A stretch of DNA of 64,000 nucleotides, taken from positions 128,656,239 to 128,720,238 of the forward strand of contig NC_089493.1 in the NCBI RefSeq assembly GCF_036850765.1, in the 5' to 3' direction. The position numbers and the translations under genes are program-made. Below the pieces are notes generated by a model, which did no database searches, was not told where the DNA came from, and saw only the letters and a program-made list of their open reading frames with translations. This DNA is from Saccopteryx bilineata. Lineage: Eukaryota; Chordata; Mammalia; Chiroptera; Emballonuridae. This document shows, piece after piece, positions 35,561 to 47,721 of the stretch; position 1 is the stretch's first letter, and each line of letters opens with the position of its first letter.

Positions 35561-35997
35561 TCTCCTACTTAAGATGGAGACTACCAAATCTGTCTGTAAA
35601 AGGTATATTTTCTCCTTTGTAATTAGTAATTTGTGGATGACACTGAAATTGTATGACTATCCTTTTTTATTTCAGAAACCATTCTCCCAGTGGTTTGAAA
35701 ATCATCAATGAATTAGTCATCACTTAAATTTTTATTAAATGTTTCCCAAAAGTTTTGTTTCTAAAAGATATTTCTGAGTGGGTGTTAAAAGTTAGAGTTC
35801 TGATGGTCCCTTAAAATCCTTTATTGCTACTGTTCAGATGGTAGACTGCCAGAATGTTTGACAGCCAGAAGAGCTTTGTTTTAATCCTTTGTGTGTTTTC
35901 ATGATTTGTAACTTTTTCTTTTTGAAGAAACAATGAAACTTCGTTAGAACTTGCTTGTTGGTTTTGAAGCATATTAATGAGGGGTGATAGCATGGTC
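35561..35997. other. Intronic sequence, nothing recognised
   Basis: No repeat family or exon was seen. Confidence 0.35.
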
Positions 35998-36312
35998 CAG
36001 TGCAGCACCATCCAGTAGAAATCCAGTGCGAGCCACATATGTAATTTAAAATTTTCTAGGTGCTACATTAGAAAAGTAAAAAGAAACAAGTGGAATGAAT
36101 TTCAACAATATATTTATTTAAATAAATATGTTCAAAACACTTTAACTTCAATATTAAAATTATTAATGATAGTTTATGTTCTGTGTGTGCATATATGTGA
36201 ACTTAGTTTTCTAAACTGACGTGTACTTCATTCATACTTAGAGAAAATCTTAATTTAGATTAGTCACCTTTCAGTTTCTCAGTAGTCACCTGGCTTTAGT
36301 GGCTGCTGTACC
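35998..36312. mobile_element. Old hAT-Charlie-like MITE
   Basis: The left end cagtgcagcaccatccagtagaaat followed by gcgagccacatatgtaatttaaaattttctagg is a well-known old mammalian Charlie-family text. The right end (ggctgctgtaccaggta) is decayed. Confidence 0.7.
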
Positions 36313-36319
36313 AGGTAAT

Positions 36320-36545
36320 GTAGTGTGTTAGTGATTATGATCTTGGGAGCAGCAGGGCCAGACTAACTTGGTTCAAATCTTGCCTTTTGACTAGCTTCAT
36401 GACTTTGAGCAACTATTTATTTTCTTTATGGTTCAGTTTTCTCATTGTAAATGGGAATAATAATATTTCCTACCAATAGGGATGGAGGAGTAAAATAATG
36501 CAGGTAAAGCACTAGAATAGTGTCTGGCACCTGGTTCACTAATGT
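36320..36545 (+). repeat. MIR, nearly full length
   Basis: It runs in order from the tRNA-like 5' part (gttagtgattatgatcttgggagcagcagggccaga) through ctcattgtaaatgggaataataat to gcactagaatagtgtctggcac, the standard MIR layout. Confidence 0.8.
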
Positions 36546-36599
36546 TAACTATTATAATTTATACCTTTAGGCTTAGTGTCGTACTTCCCGTTAGAAGTA

Positions 36600-37445
36600 C
36601 AGTGGTCCCTCGCCATATTGCAGTTCACTGTGGTCTCACTGTATTGCGGATTTTTATTTATTTTTTATTTTTTTACAGAGACAGAGCGTCAGAGAGAGGG
36701 ATAGATAGGGACAGACAGACAGGAACGGAGGGAGATGAGAAGCATCAATCATTAGTTTTGGGTTGTGACACTTTAGTTGTTCATTGATTGCTTTCTCATA
36801 TGTGTCTTGACCGCGGACCTTCAGCAGAGCGAGTAACCCCTTGCTCAAGCAATGACCTTGGGTCCAAGCTGGTGAGCTTTGCTTAAACCAGATGAGCCCG
36901 CGCTCAAGCTGGCAACCTCGGGGTCTCGAACTTAGGTCTTCCACATCCTAGTCTGATGTTCTATCCACTGTGCCACCGCCTGGTCAGGCAGTATTGCAGA
37001 TTTTTAAATTGTATATATCTAAGTTTGTATTGCAGATTTTTTGCTACATTGTGGGATTTTGTGGTATATATTAATAGGTATTTTTATATATTATTTTATT
37101 TTTGTGGTAAAATAATCATTTTCTAGCCTAAAAAATTGAAAACTATAAAAAATATTAATTAAAACATGTTAGTGTTTACTGGTGAGTACCCATAAAGAAT
37201 TTTATATGTTGTTAAAATTACATAGGTTTAAGAGTGTAGAAAGTATTTAAGAGCATAGGAAATGTTTATAAGAGTATGAGAAAGGTTATTAGCTGTGGGA
37301 AAGGTTTATAAGAGTGTAGGGAGGGTTTATAAAGCCTTAAACAATATATAAATAATAAAATAAATATAAGGTCGCTACTCGCGGAATTTTCACCTATCGC
37401 AGGGGGTTCTGGAACCTAACCCTAGCAATAGACAAGGGACCACTG
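36600..37445. mobile_element. Tigger-like (pogo) MITE split by a SINE
   Basis: Termini cagtggtccctcg and caagggaccactg form inverted repeats with TA on each side (36598-36599, 37446-37447). Subterminal text ttgcggattttt and its partners recur. About 510 bases remain after the SINE is set aside. No transposase frame. Confidence 0.85.
36656..36990 (-). mobile_element. tRNA-derived SINE, family A
   Basis: TSD gtattgcggattttt / gtattgcagattttt at 36641-36655 and 36991-37005, inside the Tigger-like element. Confidence 0.92.
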
Positions 37446-37580
37446 TATTCTTGTATTTTGTTAGAGAAGCTAGGACTAGATCTTGGATCATGGACTTTAA
37501 TAAATTTCTTGACCTCATTCTTTTGCTTCACCTCTTTCATGGTAACATTATACTAATAAGATAAATTATTATTATTATTA

Positions 37581-37944
37581 TTTTTTTTTAATTTTAAGTG
37601 AGAGGAGGGAAGATAGACGACTCCTGCATGTGCCCCGACTGGGATCCACCTGGCAACACCCGTCTGAGGCCAGTGCTCTGCCCATCTACGGCTGTGCTTT
37701 CAACCAAGCTATTTTTAGTGTCTGAGCTGGAGACTCCACAGAGCCCTCTTCAGCACCCAGGGCTGAAGTGCTCAAACCAGTCGAAACATTGCTGCAGGAG
37801 AGGAAGAGAGAGAGGGAGAGAGAGAAGGGAGAGGTAGAAGGGGTGGATATTGTTGCTTCTCCTTTGTGCCCTGACTGGGAATCGAACCTGGGACACTCGC
37901 ACGCCAGGCCAGTGCTCTATCTACTGAACAAACTGCCCAGGGCC
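37581..37944 (-). mobile_element. tRNA-derived SINE, family B (older subfamily)
   Basis: The reverse family B text is closest to the copy at 13177 (both keep tcaaaccaattgagcc/tcaaaccagtcgaaac). The tail merges with an ATT repeat. No CTCF-like core. Confidence 0.8.
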
Positions 37945-39240
37945 ATATACATTAGGTATTTTAGGACACTTTTGATATCAAGTATTCTCTCTTTTTGTTA
38001 CTTTAATTCATTGAAGTGAAAGGAAAAACCGAACCACTTTGAAAGTGGCAATGAATTAAAGAAATACTTATTATGATTTTTAAAAAACCACAAATGATTG
38101 CAAAAGATAGAGATCTACAGTAGACTGGGTTGTTGACTTTCTCTGTAAACCCAGAAATATCTTTCAACCACAAAAACCTCTACATAATTGCAGCAGTAAG
38201 ATAAAACATAAGCATAGCATATGGAATAGAGGCCATCTCGAATATTCATGAGTGTAATTCTGTCTAGTACAGAGTTATTTAGACTGTGTTTCAGGTTAGA
38301 TAACTATCCATTTTTATATAGCTCAAAGTAACTTTAAATGGTTGGAAAAGTATTTCATGTAGTTTTGCATAGAAGATACCCTATTTTAAAAGAACTCGAC
38401 AATTTGCTGTGATAAAACAATTCATACTCAGAATACTACTGCTTGTGGTAGAAAAACATGATGTCACTTAATAAAAAAAAGTATTGAATTACAGCATAAA
38501 ACAGATCTTGATTAAGATTTTTGGGTTGCACCTCCAGGTTAATTTTCACATTATATTGTAATTGAGCCCATATTGTCATCAGTATAATATGCAAAAGTGG
38601 AACTGAAATGTACTCTTGTTTTAAAAATTCAAAAGACTGCATGATGTATTGAATGAAATGTCTTACTCTTTGAAGAGTCTTCCAGCCACAAATAAAAAGT
38701 TGCTTATAAAATGTTTTCATGAAAGTTCTGTATAATTAATTTGAAAATTATCTTTTCTTATCTCAGAATGAAAAATGACCAATTCAGATTTCCCTCCTGT
38801 TGTGAGCTGAAATATAAATACTGCTAATATAGATAGATAGCAATGTTAACTAAGACTATTAACATACTTTTAAAAATAATTGTTTTAGGGAATGTCTGTG
38901 TAATTATTCAAAACATCTGTAGTATTCTTTGCAGCTTAATCAGATTTGTCTACTTTTCTTGCCAATCATGTAGAATTTATAAAGTACTAATATTAATTTA
39001 TGGCACTTTAACAAGTGCTACTGAAACATTTTTACAAAGGACAGGTGTGAAGTTAAAAGTATATAAAATTTTTGAGGCAGGCTGACCTTAGCTAAAACTG
39101 TGGCGATTAGATGTCACTAAGATTCATTAATAATTAATTCCATTTTGAGCCAGCCACCTTTTCAACCTGTATAATTTTGAAGAGGATACAAAAAAATAAA
39201 CAAGCAAAACACAAAAACTAGTGTACAAATAGCAAGTAGC
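37945..39240. other. Repeat-poor island, about 1.3 kb
   Basis: No transposon text recognised and no splice-bordered exon. AT-rich with homeobox-like taattaatt motifs (39126-39137). Candidate conserved non-coding DNA only. Confidence 0.4.
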
Positions 39241-39349
39241 AGTGGCAAACATGGGTCATCCTAATGCTCTCTGGTGGTCTAGGCTTCCAGAGTGGGAGGG
39301 AAGTCTTAGAAAGAAATACTAGTGAATTGCTGAGATCATATAAAGGGCA

Positions 39350-39700
39350 GAATAGGAGACTAGGACCTTTTTCGGAGATAGATGTCAGCGGAGGCTTTTG
39401 GGGAAATGACAGCTGGGCTGAAACATGACAGGCAAAAAGAAACTAGCCCTGTGACAGAAGAGCGGGTGTGGAGCGAGTGTTCGGGCAAACGCAAAGACTT
39501 TGATGTGGGAAAGAACATGCTTGCTCAAGGCATTGAACACTGTGGCCAGAGCATACTGAGGTAGAGGAAGTGTGATAATGAGGTTTGGGTGCAGTGTGGC
39601 GGGAGCCAGAGCCTGTCACTCTTTTGAATGCTGTGGTAATGAACTTGGAATTTTTATTAGCTGTAGTGAGGTGCGCTGTTAAAAGATCAGGCAGAGAAGG
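39350..39700 (+). repeat. L2 fragment
   Basis: The text gaaacatgacaggcaaaaagaaact, gcaaagactttgatgtgggaaagaac, ggccagagcatactgagg and ggtaatgaacttggaatttttat follows the L2 3' region. Confidence 0.6.
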
Positions 39701-39884
39701 AAGATGATCAAACTTCGGTTTTCAGATCACTTAGTATTATTTTATATATTATTGTCAATGTGATTAAAAGTAGTAAAGGTCATATTTTTTATGCAAAACA
39801 ATTTTAAAGTGTGGTGAAAACTGAGGTGCTAGATGTTAACAATTGGGGGAAATAGTGTAGGTTTTTAAACTATGAATGTTTAGA

Positions 39885-40300
39885 CTATGACACTGTTGAG
39901 GCCTGTTATCTGTCAAGCAATGAGTTATGTTCCTTACACATATCTTCACAGAAATTTTCTTGAAAGGAAGGCGTGTTTTTTATTTTCTAGAGAAGAAAAT
40001 TTTATTTATTTTTTAAAGCTATACCGACCATTTTTTAAAAAGATTTTATTTATTGATTTTAGAGAGGGAGAAAGAGAAAGGGGGGAGGAATGGGAAGCAT
40101 AAACTCATAGTACTTGCTTCTTGTATGTGCATGTACCAGGCAAGCCCAAGATTTTGAACCGGTGACCTCAGCATTCCAGGTCGCTGCTTTATCCACTGGG
40201 CCACCACAGGTCAGGCTTAGGGAAGAAAATTGTAGACACAGAGAAAAATGAGCTCTCATAGCAGAGTTAGGATTCAGAACAATGTCTGTGTGATCTCATT
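39885..40300 (-). repeat. MIR, split by a SINE
   Basis: MIR reverse text (ttatctgtcaagcaatgagttatgttccttacacatatcttcac ... gagaagaaaatt) resumes after the SINE with gaagaaaattgtagacacagagaaa and ggattcagaac. Confidence 0.65.
40003..40217 (-). mobile_element. tRNA-derived SINE, family C
   Basis: It runs from an AT-rich tail to the head complement of ccactgggccaccacaggtcaggc. Target repeats agagaagaaaatt / agggaagaaaatt flank it. It sits inside the MIR. Confidence 0.8.
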
Positions 40301-41384
40301 ATACCAAGGTTTTTTTCCACTATGGCTCTTTTTGGGGAGAAGAGAAGGAAGGCTGAAAATTGAGAAAAAAGAAAGTACTCTTATAATATATGTTTACTGC
40401 ACAAATGAACGCAGGTATTTCTTATTTTGGGGGAGTGGTTGGGAAGGTAGATATTGTAAATTAAAAACAATCAAAATGAATTTCCCTATTAGGATGTTAT
40501 CCTGGAAAAGAATTTGAGATTCAGCTAACATTCACTAATTTTATGGTAAAATTTATACCATTACCATAGAAATTTTTGAAAGCATGTACCTATCTCAGAC
40601 AATTAAAATCATTATTATAATTATCAACTAACCACGTAATCTTCCTTGGCATGCCCGAGAAAGGAGTGTTGCATGCTGGATAGTTGTAGCCTTTGAAGGA
40701 AGCAGTGTGCAGGGCGGAGAGGGCCAGGGCTCTCTGTGGCAGGGAGCCCGAGTTGTTGTGTAGCAAAGCAGTGCAGAGGACGTTTGTTAATTCTTCAGTG
40801 CTGCCTGCTCTTGATTACATTAATATGTTTTGTTGAGCCCTTTGCATGTTAAGTTATTTTAACTTTTAACCTTTAAATGTTTTGTTTATCAGTTGAGAAT
40901 TTAAAGCAAGAGAGGCTGAATATGGTGTTAGTGGGCACCAAAGGGTCAGAAAGAAGAAAACCTAGGAGTTAGAGATCAACCAACCAGATGGGAGAGAACG
41001 GTCAAAAGTAATATAATGAAGGCATAAAAGAAATAAGGAGTTCTTTGACATAAGTCTCTTAGCTTATAATGGAGACATCATTTTCTTAGGATAGATGACA
41101 TTTACAGAGTGCTTACATTTGTGGGTGTATAATAATGCTTGCTTAGCCTTCTGTACTGCATTTCTGCCATCAAACTTTGAACCTCTTTGGACAATAAGAC
41201 AGATTTAGCTTTATTTTACTGCTGTTACAATAAACTGTAGAATTACTATTGACCATACAGTTCAGTTGTACAGTGAGTGATATGATTTGTTGATATTTAG
41301 GGGCTGGGAGGTTGTGACTGAAAGGAGCTCCTGTGGGTATTTTCCTTTCATAAGATGGAATTCTATCAAGAAGTGTGAAATATT
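40301..41384. other. Intronic sequence, nothing firm
   Basis: A MIR-like trace is possible near 41095-41130. No exon is supported. Confidence 0.35.
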
Positions 41385-43801
41385 CTATCAAAAACTGAGG
41401 CTCTCTACTCTGTTCCATTGATCTGTATGTTTGTTTTTATGCCAGTACCATGCTTTTTACATTTCTAAAGCCTTGTAGTATAGTTTTATATCAGGTAATG
41501 TGGTCCCTCTATCTTTGTTTTTCTTTCCCAAGATCGTTGTGGCTATTTGGGGTCTTCTGCAGTTCTGTATAAATGTTTGGATTATTTGTTCTAGTTCTGT
41601 GAAATACCTTGTTGGTATTTTGATAGGAATCACATTGAATCTATAGATTGCTTTAGATATTATGGAAATTTTAATGATGTTAATGCTTCCTATTCATGAA
41701 CACCTAATATGCTTCCATTTATTATTCTCTTCTTCAATTTCTTTCTTCACTGTTTTAGAATTTTCTGAGTACAGATTTCTTTTACCTCCTTGGTTAAATT
41801 TATTCCTAGGTATTTTATTTATTTTTTTGATGCAGTTTTAGTGGGATTGTTTTCTTAGTTTCATTTTCTGATATTTTTTTATTGGTGTACAAAAATGCAG
41901 CAAATTTCTGAATATTTATTTTTGTATGCTGCTACTTTACAGAATTTATTTATCAGTTCTAGTAGTTTTTTGGTGAAGTCGCTAGGGTTCTTTCTTTACA
42001 GGCTCATGTAATCTCCAAATAATGGCAATTTTACTTCTTCCTTTCCACTTGGATGCCTTTTATTTCTTCTTGTCTTATTGCTGTGTCTAGGACTTATGGT
42101 ACATGTTGAATAAGAGTGGTGAGTGTGGATATCCTGTCTTGTTTCTGATCATTAGGGAAATGCTTTTAGCTCTTCCCCGTTGAGTATGATGTTGCCTGTG
42201 GGTTTGCCATATATGGCCTTTATTAAATTGAGATATGTTCCCTCTATTCCCACTTTGCTGAGAATTTTTATTTTAAATGGGTTCTGGATTATATCAAAGG
42301 TTTCTTTGCATCTGTTGATATAATGATATGATTATTGTATTTTATTTTGTTTATGTGGTTTGTCATGTTTTTTGTTTATCATATTAATAGATTTGCAAAT
42401 GTAAACCATCCTTGCATCCCAGGAATAAATCCCACTTGAACATAGTGTAAGTTATTTTTAATATATTGCTGAATTTGGTTTGCTAATATTATGCTGAGGA
42501 GTTTTGCATGTATATTCATCAGGGATATTGGACTATATACTTTTCTTTCTTTGTAGAGTCTTTATCAGGATAATTCTGGCCTTGTAAAATGAGCTTGGGA
42601 GTGTTTCCTCCTTTTTGGACTAGTTTGAAAAGGATAGGTGTCACTTCTTTGAAATTTTGGTAAAATTTACCTGGGAAGCTATTTGGTCCAGGAGTTTTGT
42701 TTCTTAGGGTTTTTGATTACTGCTTCAATTATGTTCATTATAATCAGTCTGTTCAGATTTTCTATTATTTCTTGATTTAATTTTGGATGATTGTATATTT
42801 CTAGGAATTTATCCATTTCTTTCAGATTATCTGTAATATTTTAAAATAACTTTTTGTATTTCTTTGTGTCAGTTACTTCTCTTTTACTTCTGATTTTATA
42901 AGTCTGGTGAAAGGTTTATCAATCTTATTTATCTTTTCAAAGAGCCAGCTCTTGGCTTTATTGATTTTTTAAATATTGGTTTTTAGACTTTATTTTCATT
43001 TGTCTCATGATATCTTTTGATTTCTTCCTTCATCTCAGTGTTAACCCATTCTTTATTTAGTAACACGTTATCTAGCCTCCATGTTTGTGTGTTTTCAGCT
43101 TTTTCTTGAGATTGATTTCTAGTTCATGCCATTATGGTCAAAGAAGATGCTTAATATGATTTCAGTCTTCTTAAATTTATTGAGACTTATTTTGTGTCCT
43201 AAAGTGGTTTATCCTAGAAAATGTTCTATGTGCACTTGAAGAAAATATATGTTCTGCTGTTTTGAGGGAAATACCCTGAAGATATCAATGAAATCCATCT
43301 GGCCTAATGTGTCATTGCAGGCTGCTCCTTCCTTCTTGACTTTCTGTCTGGAAGATCTAGCCATCTATATCAGTGGCGCGTTAAAATCCCTACTATGACT
43401 CCTTTACTGTCCATCTTTCTGTGTCCATCAATACTCTGTGTATTAGGTGCTCCTGTATTGGATGCATAAATGTTTACAACGGTTATAACCTCTTATTAGA
43501 TTAACTCCTTTATCATTATGTAGTGACCATCTTTGTCTCTTATTATAGCCTTTGTTTTAAACTATTCTGTCTGTTGTAAGTATTGCTACTGCAGCTTCTT
43601 TTTCTTTTCCATTCGCGTAAAATATCTTTTTCCATCCTCCACTCTCAGTCTGTGTGTCTCATTCTGAGGCGCACCTCTTGTAGACAGCACATAGATGGGT
43701 CTTGTCTTTTTAATCCATTCAGCTTCTCTGTGTCTTTTGATTGGATCATTTAATCTGTTTGCATTTAAAGTAATTATCGATAGGTATGTATTTATGGCCA
43801 T
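41385..43801 (-). pseudogene. L1 ORF2 remnant (endonuclease and part of RT), broken
   Basis: Translation from 43801 on the - strand begins MAINTYLSIITLNANRL, the L1 endonuclease start with its metal-site asparagine region. The usual QETH motif is lost (frame and substitutions), and frameshifts follow. The rest of the RT is readable only in pieces, and the C-terminal portion is missing. Non-functional. Confidence 0.85.
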
Positions 43802-44551
43802 TTTATTCTTTATAACTGTTCTTTTCTTCGTCTTCTTAACAAAGTCCCTATAACAATTTCTTGCAATACTAGTTTGTTGGTGATGAACTCCTTTAGCTTT
43901 TTCTTGTCTGGAAAGCTCTTTATTTCTTCTTCAATTTTATATGACAGCCTTGCTGAGTAGACTAGTCTTTATTGTAGATTCTTGCTTTTCATCAATCACT
44001 TTGACTATTTGATGCCAGTTTCTTCTGGCTTGAAATGTTTTTGTTGAGAAATCAGCTGACGGTCTTATGGGAGTTCTCTTTTAGGTAACTCTTTCTCTTG
44101 CTGCTTTTAAGATTTTCTCCGTCTTTATCCTTTGCCATTTTAATTATGATGTGTCTTGGTGTGGGCCTCCTTGAGTTCATCTTGTTTGGGGCTCTCTATG
44201 CTTCCCAGACTTGTGTGTCTCCTTCCTTAACCAGATTAACAAAGTTTTAGACATTATATCTTAAAACAGTTTCTCAGTCCCTTGCTCTTTACTTTCCTGC
44301 TGACACCCCTGTGATGTGGATCTTGGTATGCTTCATATTGTCCCAGAGAACCTTTAGACATTTTTCATATTAAAAAAATGTTTTTTTCTGCTGTTCTGCT
44401 TGGGTGTTTTCTGTTACCTTGACCTCCAAATCGCTGATTTAGTACTGGTTGTTATTTAACCTATGGTTTATACTTTCCTTGTGTAGTCTTCATTTCAGAT
44501 AGTGTATTCTTCATTTCTGACTTGTTACTTTTTATGATTTCTATGTCCTCT

Positions 44552-45001
44552 TTTTATATTTATTTTATTGCTTTTAGAGAGAGAAGAAGAGACAGGAACA
44601 TCAGTCTGTTCCTGTATGTCAGTGGTCCCCAACCCCCGGGCCACGGACTGGTACCGGTCCGTGGGCCATTTGGTACCGGCCCACAGAGAAAGAATAAATA
44701 ACTTACATTATTTTTGTTTTATTTATATTTTAAGTCTGAACGATGTTTTATTTTTAAAAAAATGACCAGATTTCCTCTGTTACATCCATCTAAGACTCAC
44801 AATTGACGCTTGTCTCGGTCACGTGATACATTTATCCGTCCCACCCTAAAGGCCGGTCCGTGAAAATACTTTCTGACATTAAACCGGTCCGTGGCCCAAA
44901 AAAGGTTGGGGACCACAGCTGTATGGTACTGACCAGGGATTGAACAGGCACCTCTGTGCTTTGGGATGATGCTCTAACCAGCTGAGTTATCTGGCCAGGG
45001 C
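44552..45001 (-). mobile_element. Family D SINE carrying a hAT insertion
   Basis: A SINE like the one at 12246 (gagacaggaacatcagtctgttc ... gattgaacaggcacctctgtgc ... ctggccaggg) is inserted in L1 ORF1. Target repeats are tctatgtcct on both sides (about 44540 and 45002). A hAT MITE splits it. Confidence 0.8.
44620..44918 (-). mobile_element. hAT MITE, copy 2 (8-bp TSD)
   Basis: Same family as 11705-12000, inverted. Termini cagtggtccccaacc and ggttggggaccacag. TSD ctgtatgt (44612-44619) and ctgtatgg (44919-44926), 7 of 8. Confidence 0.92.
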
Positions 45002-45011
45002 TCTATGTCCT

Positions 45012-45568
45012 TTTTTTTTTAACTGATTGATTTTAATTTTTTAATAATTTATAATTGTCCTTTTTTGTGTGTGAGAGAGAGAGAGGGACAGATAGGGACA
45101 GACAAACAGGGAGGAAGAGAGATGAGAAGCATCAATTCTTCATTGCAGCAACTTAGTTGTTCATTGATTGCTTTCTCATATGTGCTTTGACTGGGGGGCT
45201 ACAGCCGAGCCAGTGACCCCTTGCTCAAGCCAGCGACCTTGGGGTCATATCTGTGATCCTGTGCTCAAGCCAGCAACACTGTGTTTAAGCTGGTGAACCC
45301 ATGTTCAAGCCAGATGAGCCCGCACTCAATCTGGCCACCTCGGGGTTTCAAACCTGTGTCCTCTGCATCCCATGCTGACGCTCTATCCACTGCACCACTG
45401 CCTGGTTAGGCGATTGATTTTAGAGAGGGGGGGGGAAGAGAGGGAGGAAAGCATTCATTTGTTGTTCATTCATTGGTCACTTCCCATATATGCCTTGACC
45501 AGGGATTGAACCTGTACCCCTGGTATTTTGAATGATGCTCTAACCTACTGAGCTAACTCGCCATGGCC
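45012..45568 (-). mobile_element. Second family D SINE, split by a family A SINE
   Basis: Body at 45412-45568 (gattgaacctgtacccctgg..., gagctaactcgccatggcc); its A-rich tail is displaced to 45012-45035 by the inner SINE. The flanking tctatgtcctttttt / tctgtgtcctttttt shows insertion at the same L1 target already used by the neighbouring SINE. Confidence 0.7.
45036..45411 (-). mobile_element. tRNA-derived SINE, family A, extended form
   Basis: Nested in the tail of the second family D SINE. TSD gattgatttta at 45025-45035 and 45412-45422. It shares the extra 'caagccagcgacct' modules with the copy at 13582. Confidence 0.88.
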
Positions 45569-47721
45569 TCTGTGTCCTTTTTTAATGCTTACTATCTCTT
45601 TGCTGAAGTACATCTATCCTTTGCTAAGTTTCTTGAGAACCCTTATAACCATTGTTTTGAACTCTATCTGCTAGATTGCTTGCCTATTTCATTTAGTTCT
45701 TTTTTTTTTTTTTGGTAAAGCTTCTCTCTTGTGTTTTCATTTGGAATATGTATCTTTGTCTCTCCATTTTAGTAGCCTCTCTGAATTTGTTTTTGTATAT
45801 TAGGTAGATTTGGTATACTTCGCACTTTTGGTATGGTGGCCTCTTATACTAGGTGTCCTGTGTGGCTCAGTGGTGCAATCTCTTTGACCACCAATGTGCT
45901 CCAGAAATGTTTGTTGTGTGGCTTCTGTGAGCTCTCTTGTTGTAGTTTAGTCTTGATTATTGTTGACCCATCCATTGGTAAAGTTTCTTGCTGTGAGGAT
46001 TTACACTAACCACTGTGGGTGAGCTTCAGTGCAGGGACTGACCCCACAAAGTGGTTTTGGCCCCAGCAGTGCCTAGTACCTGGTGAGATCTTTGGGTATA
46101 CTGCTTGTGGAGCGAATTGGGTCATTCATGCTTTGATGTGGTCTGAAGCCACCAGTGGGTATGTTGGCTCTGGGGCATTTTGGGAGGGACTCAGGTGCAG
46201 TCCTGTGTCAGACATTGCCTATGGTTGGCCCTGAGCCACCTGTTTGGAGCTATAAAGCAATCCATAGTTTGTGGCTGCCTCTGAGGTGTGCATTAAGGGG
46301 CCAAGCTGCATACTCAGGTCTTCTTCCACCAGCACAGAACCTCAGGGCAGCTCAGCGAAACGTCCAAGGCCCTCTGAGATCAGCCTTCACCTGTGGGCTG
46401 CCTGTTAGGTTCAGTCACTGAGAGAGCCTCTGGTGGGTGCACAGGGTGTGTAAAGTAGGTTCTCAGTGAGTCACCAGGCTGGAGTGAGAGGTGTTACCAG
46501 GTTGATACACAGATTCAAGCTTGATGCCAGTGCTGGGTCTGAGGTCGCTCAGCAAAAGTTTCAGGGTATACCAATCCAGCTGCCACCCTTTGGCATCCAG
46601 GTGCCTTTGTGGTGGTGTAGAGTCTCAGGGTAGCGTCTGGATGAGGCCAGCAGTGTCAACCCAGCTAAAAGAGACCAGGCAGACTGACTGATGTTTGGCT
46701 GTATGGAGGGAGCTCTTTGCATAGGAACGTTGGCGTCCTATGGGAAAAATGACCCCCACTTTAGAGCCACTCAGCTTAGTCTCTTGTCCATTCTGCCTGA
46801 ACCTTCTCGGGAATCTTTCAAGAAAGTCTTCAACAGGCCACTTTCAGCTGATTCTTCTGTGGGGCATGACACTTGTAGTGTAGGACATCAGGGAGCCAGA
46901 GTATGGAACTGGTGCCTTTATTCAGGCTGATGCAGTATGAGGGGAGTTCTGGACCTAGGAAAGATGGCGTCCATATGTGGTGTGGGAGAGGAACTCAGCA
47001 CAGGGGCCCTGGTGGCTGGTCCTCAGCTCTCTCCCTGGAGCCATACAACCCAGTCTCTCCTTGCTGGACTCTAGTCTGCTCTTGTCCATCTTCCCTCTGC
47101 CAGAGGCTGTGGTGAGTGGCTATGAACATGATTTTGTGTGCTGGCCCTTGAGGAGGGTGCCTGTGTAGCAGACTCTCGTCTCTCCCTGGTAGACAGAATC
47201 CCTGCTGATTTTCAAAGCCAGATGTTATGTGGGTGCTCTGGGATGGGGAGCCTGGCATCAGGTAGACACCCCACACTCCTCAGGGGGAAACCTTTGTAGC
47301 TGAGATGGTCAGCCCTTCTCAAATCTCTGCACCTCTTATGAGTCTTGGTGTGCTTTCTTCTGTAAATCCTTGGTTGTAAGACTTCAGCTAGTTTTCAGTT
47401 GTTATTCAGGTTGATTATTCTGCAGTTTAGTTGTAACTCTCAGTTGGACTTGGGAGGAGGTGAGTGTAATGTCTACCTCCTCTGCCACCATCTTGTATCG
47501 TCGTTCTTCTAATGTTTTTCTAAATGGGTCCGATTTTGATTTCCTAGTCAAAAATAAATTTTATTTATTAGATATTACTGATGAAGAAGTGAAATGACTG
47601 TATTAATGTATCTAATGTATCATACCCCAAAAGGATAACCATTTATAAACAGTATTTGGACATTATAGTTTAGTAAAAGAAAGTTTTGTATAACTATCCT
47701 TTTTCTTTCTTATTTTTGTAG

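Larger units (their letters stand above)
41385..47503 (-). mobile_element. Long antisense L1 lacking its 3' end
   Basis: About 6.1 kb in which the L1 is read on the - strand: 5'UTR (about 45770-47503, starting at the complement of ccaccatcttgtatcg), ORF1 (about 43830-45760, interrupted by nested SINEs) and the first 2.4 kb of ORF2 (43801 down to 41385). The ORF2 C-terminal part and 3'UTR are absent. Both ORFs are broken. Its 5' end is only about 218 bases upstream of NEO1 exon 2. Confidence 0.88.
1..47721 (+). other. NEO1: NEO1 intron 1, partial (3' part)
   Basis: Everything upstream of the first coding exon is read as intron. It ends in a pyrimidine-rich tract and AG at 47720-47721, with a plausible branch site (ataactat) about 30 bases upstream. 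No exon-like ORF with splice sites and recognisable protein was seen here. Calling it intron 1 rests on the known NEO1 layout, where the first Ig domain follows the signal-peptide exon. Confidence 0.85.

Noticed and set aside
35091..35711. 206-residue reading frame on the + strand
   Set aside because: It begins inside a family B SINE (tRNA-like head, A-tail, TSD) and runs on into intron. Its text recurs in other SINE copies and in other frames.
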